The notes below the pieces were generated by a model, which saw only the letters and a program-made list of their open reading frames with translations, did no database searches and had not been told where the DNA came from. From NCBI GenBank assembly GCA_035628135.1, contig DASPKM010000010.1:1178001-1242000 (forward strand): DNA of 64,000 bases. The letters run 5' to 3'. Both the position numbers and the translations under genes were made by a program. How positions within the stretch are numbered: position 1 is the stretch's first letter; each line of letters opens with the position of its first letter. The stretch comes from DASPKM01 sp035628135. GTDB lineage: Bacteria; Bacteroidota; Bacteroidia; Chitinophagales; Chitinophagaceae. Below are positions 6,965 to 16,497 of the stretch, in pieces.

Positions 6965-7795
6965 TTGAACTGTACGATTCACTATATACAGGACCCCCGG
7001 TTGAAACCCTACGTCCAGTACGTGCTTTTCAATCATGGTAAAAAGGGAAAGACCGTACGCGAAGTGGTTTCTTTTGCCAATACCAACATCTGTCTCGGCA
7101 TCCTGAAGAATTTTTCGATGGCTGAATCCGCGGAAGGAGTGAAAACGCTCGTAAAGCGGCCGGGCATCACATCGTACCTGTCTGGACTGTACAGTGCTCC
7201 ACACCGCCTGGTGCCGCATGAGGAGCAGGATGAGATCTGCATCGATTTTACGCCGCTGGGGTATTACAGGTTCTTATCTGTAAGCGCTAAAAAATATATC
7301 CTGAACGAAGATGTTTTGCAGGAAGCTTTCGGCAAAGATGCACCTGCTTTTTTCGAGAATGTATTTTGCGAGCAAAGTTTCTTACAAAGAGGACTTATGA
7401 TCGAAAAGTTCCTCCTCTCCAAATTGAAAGTGTTTTCCAATCCCCTGCTGGAAAATGCGCTTCACTACATTCACGAAACGCATGGCGAGATCAAGGTTTC
7501 GGAACTTGCCAGGAAGTTGAACGAATACGAAAAAAAACTTCACCGGTATTTTACATCCTATTTCGATATCAACCTGCAGGAATACCTTAGGATCGTCCGC
7601 TTCCGCGCCGCGCTTCGCCTGCTAAAAAACGGCCAGCATAACTTCACCCGGCTTGCGCACGATTGCAGTTACTACGATCAAAGTCATTTTATCAGGGAAA
7701 TGAAATATTTTACCAATCTCACGCCTTCCCAATGCCGTTCCGAGCTCCGCAGTATCGATGACACCGTTGTCATCAGGTTTGTTAATGTCCGATAG
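6965..7795 (+). CDS. AraC-family transcriptional regulator
   Basis: 276 residues. The N-terminal half (about 1-150) resembles the DUF6597-type sensor domain seen in Bacteroidota AraC regulators (IQDPRLKPYVQYVLF). The C-terminal half has the two AraC helix-turn-helix units: first around KVSELARKLNEYEKKLHRYF, second around FTRLAHDCSYYDQSHFIREM, with the typical ending FTNLTPSQCR. The start is a TTG at 6965: an in-frame TGA at 6950 excludes anything upstream and the next ATG is 51 codons inside the domain. It precedes the M16 peptidase by 54 bases and may control it, but no operator is evident. Confidence 0.88.
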   Translation: MNCTIHYIQDPRLKPYVQYVLFNHGKKGKTVREVVSFANTNICLGILKNFSMAESAEGVKTLVKRPGITSYLSGLYSAPHRLVPHEEQDEICIDFTPLGYYRFLSVSAKKYILNEDVLQEAFGKDAPAFFENVFCEQSFLQRGLMIEKFLLSKLKVFSNPLLENALHYIHETHGEIKVSELARKLNEYEKKLHRYFTSYFDINLQEYLRIVRFRAALRLLKNGQHNFTRLAHDCSYYDQSHFIREMKYFTNLTPSQCRSELRSIDDTVVIRFVNVR

Positions 7796-7849
7796 ATACA
7801 ATTCCACCGTGATAATTGCGGCTAATTTGGTTCCTGAAAATTTCAGACC

Positions 7850-10780
7850 ATGCGCGTGAAAATGATTGCCATTATGTTGTTGGCCGCAGTTCAGATAACT
7901 GCCCAGCCGTACCCAGCCAGGAACGGCAAAACGGTTTTTGAAATACGAAATGCCGTTGACAGGAATGGATACCGTTACCAAACTGTTTCAAACGATCCGG
8001 CCGGCGTGCGCACGTATACATTGAAGAACGGCCTGACGGTTCACCTTGCGCAGGATTTCTCACGGCCCAGCGTAATGTACGCAACAGCATTAAGAGCGGG
8101 ATCGGCGTATGATCCAAAAGACAATACCGGCCTTGCACATTACCTGGAGCATTTGTTATTCAATGGCACCAGTTCCATCGGCGCGCTCAACTGGGAAAAG
8201 GAAAAGCCTTTGCTGAAGCGGATAGAAGACCTTTATGAGATACATAAGAAAGAAACTGATCCCGAAAAGAAAAAAGCGATATACAAAACAATCGATAGCA
8301 TTTCATACGAGGCATCGAAATACGCCATCAAAGGTGAATACCGCAAGGTGCTCGGGAACATCGGAGGCGTAGGCATTAATGGCACCACAAATTTTGAATA
8401 CATCATTTATGGATGCATGGTTCCCGCGCTTTCGCTCGATAAATTGTTGCAGATTGAAAAAGAGCGGTTTCTCAATCCCGCGTTCAGAGCATTCCACACC
8501 GAGCTGGAGATCGTTTACGAGGAGTTCAATTCCATGCAGGACAATGATTTCATTCAAAAATACTTTCCCGCAAACCAGGCATTGTTCGCAAAGCATCCTT
8601 ATGGGCAACAAACTGTAATAGGTTCATCGGAGCATTTGAAAAACCCTTCGATAAAAGCAATCAGGGAATATTTCAATAAGTACTATGTTCCGGGCAATAT
8701 GGCTGTGATATTGATCGGCGATCTCGATTTCGAGAAAACCATACAAATGGTCGACCGCAGCTTCGGTACGCTGCCCGCGAAAGACTTCAAACGGCCGGAT
8801 TTTCCAAAGGAAGATGAGATGAAAGAGCCCGTGGAACTTTCGCTTTCCAGTCCGCAACAGGCGGCTACCTTCATTGCGCACCGTTTTGCGGGCGCGGGCT
8901 CCCGGGATGCCATGATGCTGGCGCTTGTCGACAAAATGTTGAGCAATTCTGTCGCGGGCCTGCTGCGCACCGAATTGGTGGCAAAGCAAAAGATACGGAA
9001 TGTGTTTACCCTCCTTGTCGAGAATAAGGACTATAGCATGTATTATATCAATGCAAATCCTGTTCCCGGCCAGTCGCTACAGGATGTAAGGAAAGAAGTG
9101 TTTTCACTGATCGACAAATTGAAGAAGGGTGAATTTGATGAATGGATGATCAAGGCATCGGCCCGCGACCTTAAGCGCGATTTTATCCGGGACATAACAG
9201 AGCATCAGAACCTCGATGGTCAGCTCGCGTACAATTTTACCAGGTTCCAAAGCTGGCAGCAGACGCTGCAAAAGTATGAGGACATGCTGCGGGTAACCAG
9301 GCAGGAGCTGATGGATTGGATGGACTCAGCATTCAGGAACAATTATGTGGTGGTGTACAAAAGTGAAGGGCCATCTACCAACCTGGTGAAAGTTGAAAAG
9401 CCGCAGATCAATCCGATACAATTGAATGAACAAAAGGAATCGGCCTGGGCACGGGAGTTTGAAAAAGAAAAAGTTCCCCCCACAAAACCTGAGTTCCTTA
9501 ACAAAAGCCAGGTTCGGTATGTAACATTAAAGAACGGAGTACAGGTGCAACACGTGCCAAATACCCGGAACGATTTGTTTCAATTGGATATGGTTTTTGA
9601 GATGGGAAAGAACACCGATAAGATGGTACAGCTTGCGGCAAACTATATCAACTTTACAGGCACAAGCCGGTTTTCCGCAACCGACTGGAAGAAGGAGTTC
9701 TATAAGCTCGGCCTTTCATTTACCGTGAGGGCACAGAACACGCAAACGGTGTTTCACCTCGAAGGATTGCAGGAAAATATTGAACCGGGACTCAGGCTGG
9801 CATATCACCTGATGGACAGCCTGGTTGCAGATAACGATATCTATCAGCAATACGTGCAAAGCATGTTGAATAACCGCAAAGCCAATCGAAATAACAGGTC
9901 AAGTATACGCCAGGCTCTTTACACTTTTGCATTGTATGGTGAAAACTCTGCTTACAGGGATATTTATTCTGAAAATGAATTGAAGCAGATCAACCCGGCC
10001 ACATTAGTTGAAAAACTGAAACAGCTTCGGACCTATCAGCACCGCATATTCTATTTCGGAAAGATGGGCAGCAGCCTGCAATCGTTGCTCGATCGGTATA
10101 ATCCGGCCAGCGCGCCGCTAAAACCGGTGCCACCTTCCAAATCCTACCTGGTTCAGCAAGCGAAGCCGGTAGTTTACTTCGCGCATTACGAAGGAGCGCA
10201 GGCAGAGGTGGTGGTGCTGACAAGAGGCGGGCAATTCAATAAAAAAGCGCTTGCATTGTCCAATATGTTCAACCGGTTCATTGAAAAAGTTGTGTTCCAC
10301 GAAATACGGGAGGCGCGATCGCTTGTGTACAACGTATGGGGCGTTCACACAATGCCTTCTGATACGTTGAACTACGATTATATGGAGATTTATTCGGGCA
10401 CTCAGTCTAACAAACTGCCAGAGGTGTTGAAGGTGTCTACCAGCCTTTTGAAGAGCATTGACACGTTCACAAACGTGTTTGCCGCCGCCAAAACTGATCA
10501 GCTCATACGATACCAGCGCGAACGCATCCAGGGAATAGACATACTTTGGACGCTCGATTCATGGAGAAAGCTGGGCATTAACAAAGATTTCCGGGAGGAC
10601 ATGTACCACGCAATTCAACAAATGAGTTTTGAAGATGTGAAGCAGTTTTTTGCACAGCATATTGCAAGCAGCGACATTGTAATAGTGGTGGTCGGCGATA
10701 AAAAAGATATTGATATGAGCGAATTAAAAAAGTATGGGCAGGTGCGGGAAATGGAGATAGATTATTTGTTCAATTATTAA
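7850..10780 (+). CDS. secreted M16-family zinc metallopeptidase (pitrilysin-like, fused two-half form)
   Basis: 976 residues. A short hydrophobic signal peptide (about 1-19, ending ITAQP) predicts export. The inverted zinc motif H97-Y-L-E-H101 lies in GLAHYLEHLLFNGT. The downstream third zinc ligand Glu falls near EIVYEEFNSMQDN. A second, catalytically dead M16 half follows (about 550-970), as in processing peptidases where two halves form a clam-shell. An insertion (IEDLYEIHKKETDPEKKKA) after the zinc motif is common in periplasmic Bacteroidota M16 proteins. It probably degrades peptides in the periplasm. A TTTTGAC/GTCAAAA inverted repeat at 10858-10874 lies after the gene, ahead of the next peptidase gene. 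Confidence 0.92.
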   Translation: MRVKMIAIMLLAAVQITAQPYPARNGKTVFEIRNAVDRNGYRYQTVSNDPAGVRTYTLKNGLTVHLAQDFSRPSVMYATALRAGSAYDPKDNTGLAHYLEHLLFNGTSSIGALNWEKEKPLLKRIEDLYEIHKKETDPEKKKAIYKTIDSISYEASKYAIKGEYRKVLGNIGGVGINGTTNFEYIIYGCMVPALSLDKLLQIEKERFLNPAFRAFHTELEIVYEEFNSMQDNDFIQKYFPANQALFAKHPYGQQTVIGSSEHLKNPSIKAIREYFNKYYVPGNMAVILIGDLDFEKTIQMVDRSFGTLPAKDFKRPDFPKEDEMKEPVELSLSSPQQAATFIAHRFAGAGSRDAMMLALVDKMLSNSVAGLLRTELVAKQKIRNVFTLLVENKDYSMYYINANPVPGQSLQDVRKEVFSLIDKLKKGEFDEWMIKASARDLKRDFIRDITEHQNLDGQLAYNFTRFQSWQQTLQKYEDMLRVTRQELMDWMDSAFRNNYVVVYKSEGPSTNLVKVEKPQINPIQLNEQKESAWAREFEKEKVPPTKPEFLNKSQVRYVTLKNGVQVQHVPNTRNDLFQLDMVFEMGKNTDKMVQLAANYINFTGTSRFSATDWKKEFYKLGLSFTVRAQNTQTVFHLEGLQENIEPGLRLAYHLMDSLVADNDIYQQYVQSMLNNRKANRNNRSSIRQALYTFALYGENSAYRDIYSENELKQINPATLVEKLKQLRTYQHRIFYFGKMGSSLQSLLDRYNPASAPLKPVPPSKSYLVQQAKPVVYFAHYEGAQAEVVVLTRGGQFNKKALALSNMFNRFIEKVVFHEIREARSLVYNVWGVHTMPSDTLNYDYMEIYSGTQSNKLPEVLKVSTSLLKSIDTFTNVFAAAKTDQLIRYQRERIQGIDILWTLDSWRKLGINKDFREDMYHAIQQMSFEDVKQFFAQHIASSDIVIVVVGDKKDIDMSELKKYGQVREMEIDYLFNY

Positions 10781-10947
10781 TTATTCAGGTCAGATAAGCA
10801 AGATAACTTTAAGCAATTCCCACTTTACCGGTTTCGGCGAGCACAGAAATTGGCAATTTTTGACAAGGTCAAAAGACATTCATTTTATTGCGCTGCTCAC
10901 GAATATTATTTCAAAAGCATACATTCGAAATTCAATTAGTACCGCGT

Positions 10948-12618
10948 ATGAAAAGCATTCTCTTAAGCGTGCTCATCCTTTTGGCCGGGCTGGTTGCCGC
11001 TAATGGGCAATCCAGCATGTCCTCTCAACCAGATAAACAAACAGTAAAGCAGCTTGCTGCGACTTGCAAGGTGTGGGGATTGTTGAAATACTATCATCCT
11101 GCTTTCAGCTCCGGTGGATTAAACTGCGACAGTTTTTTGGTTCATGGGCTGATCACTGGCTCCAAAGCAAAAGGTCAAAAAGAATTTGAGGCCCTGCTCC
11201 TGAAGAAAATTCAATCCCTTCAACAAGGTTCGTTTACAAAGAATAATCAACCGGTTGATTCATTGAAAACCTTTATCAATTGGAATTGGATTACGACCGA
11301 GGTTCAGCATAAGCAATTGCGTGACCTTCTTCAATCACTCCGATCATTTTCACCCGATAGCGTTGCTACTGTAAGTTTTAAAACAAGAAGCGGGATATCA
11401 CTGGATTGGCCGCGGTTTATCGAAAAAACCTATGACTCACTGCAATATCCAGATGAGGCCCATAGATACCTGGCGTTGTTCCGGGCCTGGAACATCATTC
11501 AGTATTATTTTCCTTACAAAAACCTGATGGATAAGCATTGGGATGAAGTGCTGCTTCAATTTATTCCCAGGTTCGCGGCCGCAAAGGATACGGTCCAATA
11601 CCACCTTGCGTGTAAAGAATTGATGAAGTACCTGGACGATGGGCATTCATTTGCTTCCAGCCGCGTAATAAATACGCATTTTGGAAGAAGGACCGTTCCA
11701 TTCGAGCTGTCGTATGTAGAAGGAAAATTTGCCATTGCCAATGTATTGAATGATTCGCTTTTTAAATTGTCGGGCCTTCAACTTGGAGATGTGATAGTAG
11801 CTATAGGAGACCAAAAGATCGAGGACCGCAAACAATACCTGGCAAAATATTTCGGAGGGTCCAACAGGCGCGCTATCGACGGCAAGGAAATAGCCGACCG
11901 CATCTTCGTATCCAATGACAGTATTTCCATGGTGACCATCTCACGGCAAGGAAAGCAAATGAAGATACCGGTAACACGTTATGGTTTAAATATCATTTTC
12001 AGCAAACCTGCTTCAGTACCTGTCTGGAGCTTTCCTGAACCTTCCATTGCGTATGTTCATATGGGAAGGCTTACGAATCCCGACACTTTGAAACACCTTT
12101 TTGCAGCCGTTGCCAATACAAAGGGATTGATACTCGATTTTCGGCATTATCCCAATTTCATGGTCATGTATCCCTTTCTTAGTCATTTGTACGAGACCAA
12201 TAAACCCTTTGCAAAGTTTCTCGTGCCGCTCAAGAACAAGCCGGGGTATTTTCGCGATTCATACGAGGGTTTCATGTTCCAGGACAAACAGGATAAATTA
12301 TACACTGGTAAAATAATTTTATTGGTGAATGAAAGATCGGGAAGCCTGGGTGAGTTTTTCCCTATGGCCCTGCAGGTATTGGACAGAACAGTCACGATCG
12401 GCAGCCAGACCTGGGGCGGGGATGGAAACCAGATAGGCGTTGTTTTACCCGCTGGCATCAATATTGGCTTTTCAGGGCTTGGAATATTTTATCCTGACGG
12501 AGGGGTTTGCCAGCGAAAGGGTATTAGAGTGGATCGAATTGTTTATCCAACCATTAAAGGGCTGCGGGAGGGAAGAGATGAGTTGCTTGAATATGCCATC
12601 AATTACCTGCGTCGATAA
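10948..12618 (+). CDS. secreted S41-family peptidase (C-terminal processing protease-like)
   Basis: 556 residues from the ATG at 10948, which begins a clear signal peptide (MKSILLSVLILLAGLVAANG). A TTG 20 codons upstream would only add a charged extension. Domains: an N-terminal helical cap, a PDZ-like segment near 270-320 (LSGLQLGDVIVAIGDQKI), then the S41 protease core with MGRLTNPDTLKHLF, GLILDFRHYPN and the nucleophile region ERSGSLGEFF (S464 or S466). GGDGNQIGVVLPAGINIGF and GLGIFYPDGG near the end are typical. The protein is likely periplasmic. It follows the M16 gene on the same strand after 167 bases, so the two may be co-regulated but probably have separate promoters. Confidence 0.88.
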   Translation: MKSILLSVLILLAGLVAANGQSSMSSQPDKQTVKQLAATCKVWGLLKYYHPAFSSGGLNCDSFLVHGLITGSKAKGQKEFEALLLKKIQSLQQGSFTKNNQPVDSLKTFINWNWITTEVQHKQLRDLLQSLRSFSPDSVATVSFKTRSGISLDWPRFIEKTYDSLQYPDEAHRYLALFRAWNIIQYYFPYKNLMDKHWDEVLLQFIPRFAAAKDTVQYHLACKELMKYLDDGHSFASSRVINTHFGRRTVPFELSYVEGKFAIANVLNDSLFKLSGLQLGDVIVAIGDQKIEDRKQYLAKYFGGSNRRAIDGKEIADRIFVSNDSISMVTISRQGKQMKIPVTRYGLNIIFSKPASVPVWSFPEPSIAYVHMGRLTNPDTLKHLFAAVANTKGLILDFRHYPNFMVMYPFLSHLYETNKPFAKFLVPLKNKPGYFRDSYEGFMFQDKQDKLYTGKIILLVNERSGSLGEFFPMALQVLDRTVTIGSQTWGGDGNQIGVVLPAGINIGFSGLGIFYPDGGVCQRKGIRVDRIVYPTIKGLREGRDELLEYAINYLRR

Positions 12619-12674
12619 GTGGAAATACGCTCATGCTTAAAAAGACTACATAGGCCCGCCTCACAGCACACTAA

Positions 12675-13514
12675 TTAATTAAGTCGCATGATTTGTTTTG
12701 TAGCAATCAGGTGGTTGATTTGTGAAATGAGATCAGTTGAGCTTTCGAATGTCCCATGGTTCTTATAAATTCCCGCAAGGGAGTTTAGTTCCTCCATTTC
12801 TTCATTTAGCGATTCAAGTTTTGCCCGAAAGTTTAAATTATCTGTTTGGATTCTGCCGGCGGCTAGTGCATAGTGGATTCTTTTATTGCACCTGCAGGTG
12901 TTTGCAGGATTAAACACCCCGCAGTTTTTATTCAGAAAATTGACCAGGGATTTACGTGCCTGTTCCAGGCGCTTGCGAAAATTTTGAGATGTGGTGTTGG
13001 TAAGTTTCGCTCCAAGGATGCTATTGATCCCTAAAATACCCCCGAGAATATATGCCATGCGCTGATCACGATTTAAACATTGTAGCATTGCAAGGGTGCA
13101 ACCCGTTTTCATTTCCTTTTCGAGCAGTTGTTTACCGGGCTCATTATAATCACGGAGTTCAGTTGCCGAAGCTAAATCTTGCGAAAAAACATCGAACGAA
13201 GACAAGCGATTTTCCAGCGCCGTTTTCTTATAATTGATCAAATAGTTTACAGCAACCCGGTACGACCATGTACTGAATTTACTGCGACCATCGAATTTGC
13301 TGAGATTGGTGATGAGTTTAATCAGAATTTCCTGAGTTGCATCTTCTGCATCCATTTTATTCCAAAGGAAGCGGAGGGCCAGGTTATATACCTGGTCCTG
13401 GGCAGAAACAATAAGCTTTTGAAGACTCGCTTTGTTGCCCTTTATTGCGGATTGTATTAATTCCCTTTCGTTCATGTTAAAATTGGGTTGGAGAAACTCC
13501 AACCCGTTCGACAT
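12675..13514 (-). CDS. ECF-type RNA polymerase sigma factor with Cys-containing C-terminal extension
   Basis: 279 residues, about 90 longer than a plain ECF factor. Region 2 is clear (VYNLALRFLWNKMDAEDATQ, then LIKLITNLSKFDGRSKFSTW and YRVAVNYLINYKK). Region 4 follows around 145-190, with LTNTTSQNFRKRLEQARKSL as recognition helix. After it comes NKNCGVFNPANTCRCNKRI (C-x8-C-x-C), probably a metal-binding or redox knuckle, and a helical tail to 279. This extended form is known in Bacteroidota sigma factors that lack an adjacent anti-sigma gene, and the tail may be the regulator. The start lies two bases after the SRPBCC stop, so both form one transcript. Confidence 0.85.
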   Translation of the reverse strand: MSNGLEFLQPNFNMNERELIQSAIKGNKASLQKLIVSAQDQVYNLALRFLWNKMDAEDATQEILIKLITNLSKFDGRSKFSTWSYRVAVNYLINYKKTALENRLSSFDVFSQDLASATELRDYNEPGKQLLEKEMKTGCTLAMLQCLNRDQRMAYILGGILGINSILGAKLTNTTSQNFRKRLEQARKSLVNFLNKNCGVFNPANTCRCNKRIHYALAAGRIQTDNLNFRAKLESLNEEMEELNSLAGIYKNHGTFESSTDLISQINHLIATKQIMRLN

Positions 13515-13516
13515 TT

Positions 13517-13927
13517 TTAATCATTTAAAATTACTTTCAAATTTTGTAATTCTCTGCGTAACTGGTCCATTTGGGCTGCCAATGTACCTTCTACCTGTTC
13601 CAATGGAACCGGGGGAGCAAGCAGAACAAAGGTGTAAATGGCATTCCCATTTCCATCTTCAACCACCCGTGAAAAGGCCTTGCCAACCGTTCCGTCGGGC
13701 ATGGTCATGTGCCAATCGATGGAACCGGTATCCTTATTTGCTACTGTCTTTAAGGCGATTTTTAATTCCCCTGCGGGCGTTACCAGTACGGCGGATCTTG
13801 TATCTGCCTGTTTAAACGCGCCTGTCCATTTAGGGAGGTTTGCGGGGTCAGCAATGTAGTTGAACACTTTTTCTGTCGATGCCTGAATGCTTACACTCTG
13901 TACATCGTGATTTTTAATTGGTGCCAT
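13517..13927 (-). CDS. SRPBCC (START/Bet v1-like) ligand-binding protein
   Basis: 136 residues forming a single SRPBCC fold. The N-terminal strand (SVSIQASTEKVFNYIADPAN) and the WTGAFKQAD turn are characteristic, and the long C-terminal helix (EGTLAAQMDQLRRELQNLK) closes the hydrophobic cavity. No signal peptide, so cytosolic. It is the first gene of a two-gene operon with the ECF sigma factor (two bases apart). A small-molecule or lipid signal bound here could feed into the sigma factor, but this is inference from gene order. Confidence 0.85.
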   Translation of the reverse strand: MAPIKNHDVQSVSIQASTEKVFNYIADPANLPKWTGAFKQADTRSAVLVTPAGELKIALKTVANKDTGSIDWHMTMPDGTVGKAFSRVVEDGNGNAIYTFVLLAPPVPLEQVEGTLAAQMDQLRRELQNLKVILND

Positions 13928-14087
13928 ATGATAGAATGTTGATGATACCTGTTTGACAAGAAAAAGTGCCCCGTGTGAATTTTAAGCATAAATTTTTTTT
14001 AAGGGCCTGGGAACTATTCGAGGCCTATCAGGATTTAAATCTGTTTGAAAAAGACTACGTAGCTTGCACGGTTTTCAAACTTCACGC

Positions 14088-14507
14088 ATGAACATTCAAC
14101 AAGCCACAGGAATAGAAGACATTCAAAAATGCCGGGACGTGATCGTATGCCTCCGCCCTCATTTGGCAGATGCCGACCTGGAGGACATGCTGCTGTCTAT
14201 GTTCGCAGAAGGATACCGTTTACATTATATAGAGGAGAATGGCAGGGCCGTTGCATTTATCGGCTTCAGGTTCCTGCAGTTCCTGTTCAACGGCAAGCAT
14301 ATTTATATCGATGACCTTTGCTCATTGCCCGGAACCCGCGGCAAAGGTTATGGCACTGCCTTGCTGAACTTTGTAGATGATATTGCGCGGGCCAACAACC
14401 TGGCCACTGTAACGCTGGATTCAGGTTTTCAACGAAACGATGCCCACCGGCTTTACCTTAATCAGGGGTTCAACCTGGCTTCGTTCCATTTTTCAAAGAA
14501 GCTGTAA
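14088..14507 (+). CDS. GNAT-family N-acetyltransferase
   Basis: 139 residues from ATG 14088 (a TTG eight codons earlier is possible but adds nothing conserved). The acetyl-CoA binding motif A is visible as DDLCSLPGTRGKGYGTALLN with R-G-K-G-Y-G, and motif B as DSGFQRNDAHRLYLNQGF. The acceptor substrate cannot be told from sequence. It is a stand-alone gene, convergent with the HigA gene six bases beyond its stop. Confidence 0.88.
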   Translation: MNIQQATGIEDIQKCRDVIVCLRPHLADADLEDMLLSMFAEGYRLHYIEENGRAVAFIGFRFLQFLFNGKHIYIDDLCSLPGTRGKGYGTALLNFVDDIARANNLATVTLDSGFQRNDAHRLYLNQGFNLASFHFSKKL

Positions 14508-14513
14508 AAGTTG

Positions 14514-14870
14514 TTAAGACAAAAGAACATCTGCGGGAATGTCCAATTTCTTGTGAAATAATTTTGCCAACTCTAAAGTAAGTGGCTTCCGTTTATTTAA
14601 TAGAGCAGAGATGTATCCTTTAGTGCCGATAATTCCCACCAGGTCTTTATTTCTTAAACCTCTTTCCTGCATTTTTAATTTTATAGCTTCGATAGGGTCG
14701 GGGGTAGGAATAGGATAATGCTTATCCTCGTATTGCTTGATCAATAACAAGGCGACCTGAACTTTTTCCCCTTCCGGAGAACTAGGCCTGACCTTTTTAT
14801 CAAAAGCCCTATCTACCCAGTCAAGGTATTGTTGATACTGTTTTTTCGTTTTTATTATTTTCAGCTCCAT
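14514..14870 (-). CDS. higA: HigA-type antitoxin, XRE helix-turn-helix
   Basis: 118 residues. An N-terminal region (about 1-60: KKQYQQYLDWVDRAFDKK) is typical of the long HigA form. A C-terminal XRE helix-turn-helix lies at about 65-115 (PIEAIKLKMQERGLRNKDLV, then IGTKGYISALLNKRKPLT). It neutralises the HigB toxin and represses the operon. The start overlaps the last base of the toxin gene, giving the toxin-first order that defines HigBA. The 23-bp palindrome at 15197-15219 is the likely binding site. Confidence 0.9.
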   Translation of the reverse strand: MELKIIKTKKQYQQYLDWVDRAFDKKVRPSSPEGEKVQVALLLIKQYEDKHYPIPTPDPIEAIKLKMQERGLRNKDLVGIIGTKGYISALLNKRKPLTLELAKLFHKKLDIPADVLLS

Positions 14871-15181
14871 TACTTTTTTTTAGGACGTACAGTAACTACA
14901 TCTATTCTGTCATATTCGGCATGAGTGCCGAACCATTTTACCTGGATGACCTTAAAATCAAATACTATTCTAACTACCAATCGGTATTTGTTGCCCAATA
15001 TGTTAAACACCACTCTATCATCACCAACCAGGTTTGCATTCGGATATACCTTTTTTAACTCATTAAAGTTCCTCGCATCACATTTCACCAATTCATAATA
15101 CCATTCCTGTAAGGCCATGGCAGCGCCGGCATATTTGCTGCAGTACTCAAGCAGTGTTTTTCTGGTAATGATATTGAACAC
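14870..15181 (-). CDS. higB: HigB-type toxin, RelE/ParE-superfamily mRNA interferase
   Basis: 103 residues, the normal length. The family pattern is clear: an N-terminal TRKTLLEYCSKY helix, ALQEWYYELVKCDARNFNEL, the central strand RVVFNILGNKYRLVVRI and the C-terminal VKWFGTHAEYDRIDV with the conserved GTH-x-x-Y-D. It cleaves mRNA on the ribosome until bound by HigA. The start codon is GTG at 15181: the upstream frame is closed by TGA two codons before and no ATG is available. The weak start fits the need to keep toxin low. Confidence 0.9.
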   Translation of the reverse strand: MFNIITRKTLLEYCSKYAGAAMALQEWYYELVKCDARNFNELKKVYPNANLVGDDRVVFNILGNKYRLVVRIVFDFKVIQVKWFGTHAEYDRIDVVTVRPKKK

Positions 15182-15196
15182 AATTCAAAGGTGCCA

Positions 15197-15219
15197 AAAG
15201 TTTTCTAATAGAAAACTTT
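15197..15219. promoter_or_regulatory. 23-bp perfect palindrome, operator of the HigBA pair
   Basis: AAAGTTTTCTA (15197-15207) and TAGAAAACTTT (15209-15219) are exact inverted copies around one A. The site lies 15 bases upstream of the higB GTG and would overlap its promoter, the classical place for autoregulation by a HigA dimer. Confidence 0.8.
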
Positions 15220-15242
15220 GTTCTCGATTTTTTTAAAAAACC

Positions 15243-16307
15243 TCACCGCTTCATCCGCTCGATATCTTCATGCCGCAACCTTACCTTTTTCTCTTTTCCA
15301 TTATATCCCACGGTCACTACCATAGTGCCCGGCTTTTTAAAAACAAAGCTCCCATCGCTATTCACAGTTCCTATCTCCTCATCATTTACACTAAAGCTTG
15401 CACTGAACGTAAGCGAGAAACGCAGCCCATTGCCGTAATCAGCCACAGGATTCAACCGTAAATAGTATCTTCCCGGCTGCGCCTGGCTTTTAATCACCTC
15501 CGTTTCTATATCCAAGGTATATCGCTTGTTTTCCATTTTGCCGGCAAAGAGATATAAGGCATTCACTGCCCTTTGTTTTACATAATAAATGGAATGCGCG
15601 GCATCTTTTACTTCGTAATAAAAAATATTTTTCCCAAGAGTGAGATTAGAATTCTTAATAAAGGGGATGTAATAATTCCATTCCGCGGTCCCGATGTCCA
15701 GGTAGTAGGTCTGCTGCGCCTGTGCGATGTTTGCCTCGGTAAATATCTTGTAATCCGCCACCCACATAGATGGTGAAAATGCGGCAGCAAAGGAAAACGA
15801 CTGCGGGTAATGTAAAGCAGCCCAGGCAGCATGCAATCCACCGAATGAAAAACCTGCAATGCCCGTTTTGCCATCCAATGAATATTTGCCGGCAACAGCG
15901 GGAATAACGGATCTCAACAAAAACGTTGTATAATCATTTGCCCTTGGCTGATAATACCCAAAATCATTAAAAATGCTCGAGTCCTGGTAAGGGATATAAT
16001 CATCCATCCTTTGTTCGTTGCTGTATACCGCCGCAATAAAAAAGGGTGAAACTGCTTTAGCAGCAATCAGGCTGTCCACCAGCTTGTCCAGCTCCAGGCT
16101 TTGATATCCCGGGCCGAAACAGGTTTGGCCATCGTTTACTATCAGCAACGGGTATTTGTTTTGAGGTTTATACCCGGCAGGCACATACAACAAAACCGTC
16201 CGGCCTTCTATTTCGAGACGTTCTATGTTCGACGAAGGAGCGAAAGCCCATCCGGCATTGGGCAGGAGCAACCACAGTAAAATAACGCGAAGTGCAGGCA
16301 GGTTCAT
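15243..16307 (-). CDS. secreted esterase-D-like alpha/beta hydrolase
   Basis: 354 residues. A signal peptide (about 1-21, ending GWAFA) predicts export. The hydrolase core matches the enterochelin-esterase/esterase D type: YPLLIVNDGQTCF near the oxyanion strand, the nucleophile elbow GFSFGG (Ser at about 153), DIGTAEWNYY with the acid, and AAHSIYYVKQRA with the catalytic His (about 240). A C-terminal beta domain (about 265-345) looks immunoglobulin- or carbohydrate-binding-like (GTVNSDGSFVFKKPGTMVV). Substrate unknown; candidates are acyl or siderophore esters. It transcribes towards higBA and diverges from the TPR gene. Confidence 0.85.
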   Translation of the reverse strand: MNLPALRVILLWLLLPNAGWAFAPSSNIERLEIEGRTVLLYVPAGYKPQNKYPLLIVNDGQTCFGPGYQSLELDKLVDSLIAAKAVSPFFIAAVYSNEQRMDDYIPYQDSSIFNDFGYYQPRANDYTTFLLRSVIPAVAGKYSLDGKTGIAGFSFGGLHAAWAALHYPQSFSFAAAFSPSMWVADYKIFTEANIAQAQQTYYLDIGTAEWNYYIPFIKNSNLTLGKNIFYYEVKDAAHSIYYVKQRAVNALYLFAGKMENKRYTLDIETEVIKSQAQPGRYYLRLNPVADYGNGLRFSLTFSASFSVNDEEIGTVNSDGSFVFKKPGTMVVTVGYNGKEKKVRLRHEDIERMKR

Positions 16308-16497
16308 ATTCGTTGAGGTTCCGGGAAATAGATTCCGTGAACACTGAACAAATATATCTCAGGTATGTTGTCTGTTCCTGCTTTTTATAAAAACATCCCC
16401 ATCCCCACATTCGGTGACTTACTCAATTTCTTATGGGGATTGTAACCCGCCCCGTCAACCCGCACATTTGCAGTTTCATATTTCAATTCTTTCAGCC

